Below, one piece after another: positions 4,534-5,428 of a stretch of DNA of 5,428 bases. This DNA is from CAZYWA01 sp964650975 [NCBI: uncultured bacterium] (GTDB lineage: Bacteria; JADJOY01). How positions within the stretch are numbered: the stretch's first letter is position 1; each line of letters starts with the position of its first letter. The position numbers were made by a program, and so were the translations under genes. The notes below the pieces were generated by a model. It was not told the origin of the DNA, ran no database searches, and was given only the letters and a program-made list of their open reading frames with translations. The DNA lies in assembly GCA_964650975.1 (NCBI GenBank), contig CAZYWA010000540.1:1-5428 (forward strand), given 5' to 3'.

Positions 4534-4764
4534 ATGAGCGAGACCGAACGACGATCGCGAGCGGTCGAGCGTCGCCGACGGATGGTTCTTCGCCGTGCTC
4601 CTTTCGGGGAGCCGGAGCCGGACCTCCACCCAATCGGCGGGGCGGAGGCGATTTCTCTCGCGACGCAGCTCACCCGCGAGTCCTGGTCTCTCAGCGGACG
4701 CCCGTGGCCGGGGTACCAGCGCTCCGAGACGCCCTACCGCTTCGTCCGCGGACAGCCGGCGTGA
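4534..4764 (+). CDS. 76-residue protein of unknown function, coupled to the nucleotidyltransferase
   Basis: I do not recognise a named family. The product is small and soluble, with no signal peptide or membrane segment. Its first 21 residues are strongly basic (R6-R7, R9, R13-R16, R20-R21). Then come an acidic/proline patch (FGEPEPD, 24-30), a probable helix GGAEAISLATQLTRESWSLSG (35-55) and an aromatic tail with WPGYQRSETPYRFVRG (58-73). Third codon positions are G/C-rich, as in a real gene. Its TGA overlaps the GTG of the nucleotidyltransferase (GTGA at 4761-4764), the hallmark of translational coupling, so the two products likely work together. A basic small protein before a minimal nucleotidyltransferase suggests an antitoxin, toxin or adaptor, but which one cannot be told from sequence. 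No Shine-Dalgarno is visible and a leaderless start is possible. Confidence 0.7.
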   Translation: MSETERRSRAVERRRRMVLRRAPFGEPEPDLHPIGGAEAISLATQLTRESWSLSGRPWPGYQRSETPYRFVRGQPA

Positions 4765-5225
4765 TCGATCTACCCGAAGACTTCCGCGACTTCCTGATCG
4801 AGCTGGCCGATGCCGGTGCCGAGTTCGTCGTCGTCGGCGGGCACGCTGTCGCCTTCCATGGGCACCCGCGGGCGACCAAGGATCTCGACGTGCTGGTGAG
4901 GTCCAGCCAACCGAATGCACACCGTGTGTACCGGGCGCTGGCGGAGTTCGGGGCCCCGCTGGAAGCGTTCGACGTCTCGGAATCCGACTTCGCCGGCTAC
5001 GAGGGCGTGCTCCAGATTGGCCTGCCACCGCGCCGTATCGACATTCTCAACCGAGCCACCGGGATCACGTTCGACGAGGCCATCCAGGAGGGTGTCGCAT
5101 TCGATCTGGAGGGACGCCGGGTGCCGGTGATCGGACTCACGGCGCTGCTGAAGAACAAGCGCGCCGCGGGCCCAGAGCAGGACCTCGCGGATCTCAAAGC
5201 GCTCGATCCCACGAGGAAGCGCTAG
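4761..5225 (+). CDS. Minimal nucleotidyltransferase (MNT/AbiEii-like, DUF6036-type)
   Basis: This soluble protein has the DNA polymerase beta-like nucleotidyltransferase fold and would transfer a nucleotide to a protein, RNA or small molecule. In characterised relatives (AbiEii and MNT proteins of toxin-antitoxin systems) the targets are tRNA or the partner protein. The 154 residues show FVVVGGHAVAFHG (22-34) with the nucleotide-binding Gly-Gly, then the metal-binding D41-L-D43 in ATKDLDVLV and the probable third Asp, D94, in RRIDIL. The C-terminal block, IGLTALLKNKRAAGPEQDLADL (124-145), resembles the Lys...Asp-Leu-x-Asp end of AbiEii-type enzymes. All three acidic residues are present, so it is probably active. 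The GTG start overlaps the upstream stop and lacks its own Shine-Dalgarno, implying coupling; a longer in-frame upstream extension was rejected for unfamily-like sequence. The substrate is unknown. Confidence 0.88.
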   Translation: MIDLPEDFRDFLIELADAGAEFVVVGGHAVAFHGHPRATKDLDVLVRSSQPNAHRVYRALAEFGAPLEAFDVSESDFAGYEGVLQIGLPPRRIDILNRATGITFDEAIQEGVAFDLEGRRVPVIGLTALLKNKRAAGPEQDLADLKALDPTRKR

Positions 5226-5249
5226 CGTTCGGCTGCCTGAGAGATCCGT

Positions 5250-5264
5250 GGGGCGCGGCGCCCC
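5250..5264. terminator. Hairpin between convergent genes, possible bidirectional terminator
   Basis: GGGGCG (5250-5255) pairs with CGCCCC (5259-5264) around a 3-nt loop. It sits in the 55-nt gap between the nucleotidyltransferase stop and the convergent helicase stop. Its symmetric position suits transcription from both sides, but neither side has a true T-tract. Confidence 0.4.
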
Positions 5265-5280
5265 CGCCGTTCTGCCTTCC

Positions 5281-5428
5281 TCAACGGGACATGTCGTCTA
5301 GAAATTCCGAGGCGGGGTCCACACCCGTGATGAGCAAGTGATCTCTTGCCCGGGTACAGGCGACATACAGAAGGTGGCGCTCGGTGTCGTAGACCTCCTG
5401 GAGGTCGCCCTCGTCACCGACCGTCTCG
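5281..5428 (-). CDS. C-terminal end of a UvrD/Rep-type superfamily 1 helicase (partial)
   Basis: Reading the minus strand from the window edge gives 48 residues in one frame to a TGA at 5283-5281; the 5' part lies beyond 5428. The segment contains DTERHLLYVACTRARDHLLI (14-33 of the fragment). This is motif VI of UvrD/PcrA/Rep helicases, in which R26 of C-T-R-A-R contacts the ATP gamma-phosphate. The conserved Leu-Tyr-Val and the position just before the C-terminus fit a UvrD_C domain. Full-length members unwind DNA 3' to 5' using ATP in repair, recombination or phage defence. The short tail after motif VI (VDPASEFLDDMSR) suggests a protein without extra C-terminal domains. Which subfamily it belongs to cannot be decided from this fragment. 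It is convergent with the nucleotidyltransferase gene. Confidence 0.88.
   Translation of the reverse strand, partial: ETVGDEGDLQEVYDTERHLLYVACTRARDHLLITGVDPASEFLDDMSR

Noticed and set aside
4497-4760. N-terminal extension of the nucleotidyltransferase back to 4497
   Set aside because: The added sequence is unstructured and overlaps the 76-residue gene out of frame. The domain begins right after the GTG at 4761, and the GTGA overlap fits coupling.

Overview
This window looks like a piece of chromosome from a high-GC bacterium. Third codon positions are strongly G/C in every called gene. The phylum cannot be fixed from the sequence alone. A BolA plus CGFS-glutaredoxin pair and a full-length GlmU fit a diderm lineage (Proteobacteria, Myxococcota or one of the uncultured high-GC phyla), but that is inference. 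There are no rRNA or tRNA genes and no CRISPR array.

Left part (1-3241): glmU, the bifunctional enzyme that makes UDP-GlcNAc, lies on the minus strand. It is divergent from a short, strongly Shine-Dalgarno-led gene for a 103-residue protein with two CxxC pairs (putative zinc ribbon, function unknown). After a 98-nt gap holding two inverted repeats comes a 388-residue GT4-type glycosyltransferase. GlmU makes a nucleotide-sugar precursor and the glycosyltransferase builds glycans, so both fit envelope synthesis, though they are on opposite strands.

Middle (3242-4153): a BolA/IbaG-type protein and a monothiol CGFS glutaredoxin lie in tandem. This is the classic partner pair that shares a [2Fe-2S] cluster and works in iron-sulfur trafficking or iron sensing. 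Each gene has its own plausible promoter and Shine-Dalgarno. An A/T-rich set of ATTCT/AGAAT half-sites sits just upstream of bolA. The glutaredoxin has an extra N-terminal segment: a short amphipathic stretch, then a Pro/Ala/His linker.

Right part (4154-5428): a 380-nt gene-free stretch contains stable hairpins and, most strikingly, eight GACAA-like boxes at alternating 12/11-bp spacing, forming a degenerate 23-bp tandem repeat. The arrangement resembles transposase-binding arrays at the ends of Mu/Tn7/IS21-like elements, but no transposase is in view. Next is a translationally coupled (GTGA overlap) pair: a 76-residue protein of unknown function and a 154-residue minimal nucleotidyltransferase. 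Convergent with this pair, and cut by the window edge, is the C-terminal end of a UvrD/Rep-type superfamily 1 helicase carrying motif VI. This right part looks accessory. The small-protein/nucleotidyltransferase pair is the best candidate here for an undescribed system.
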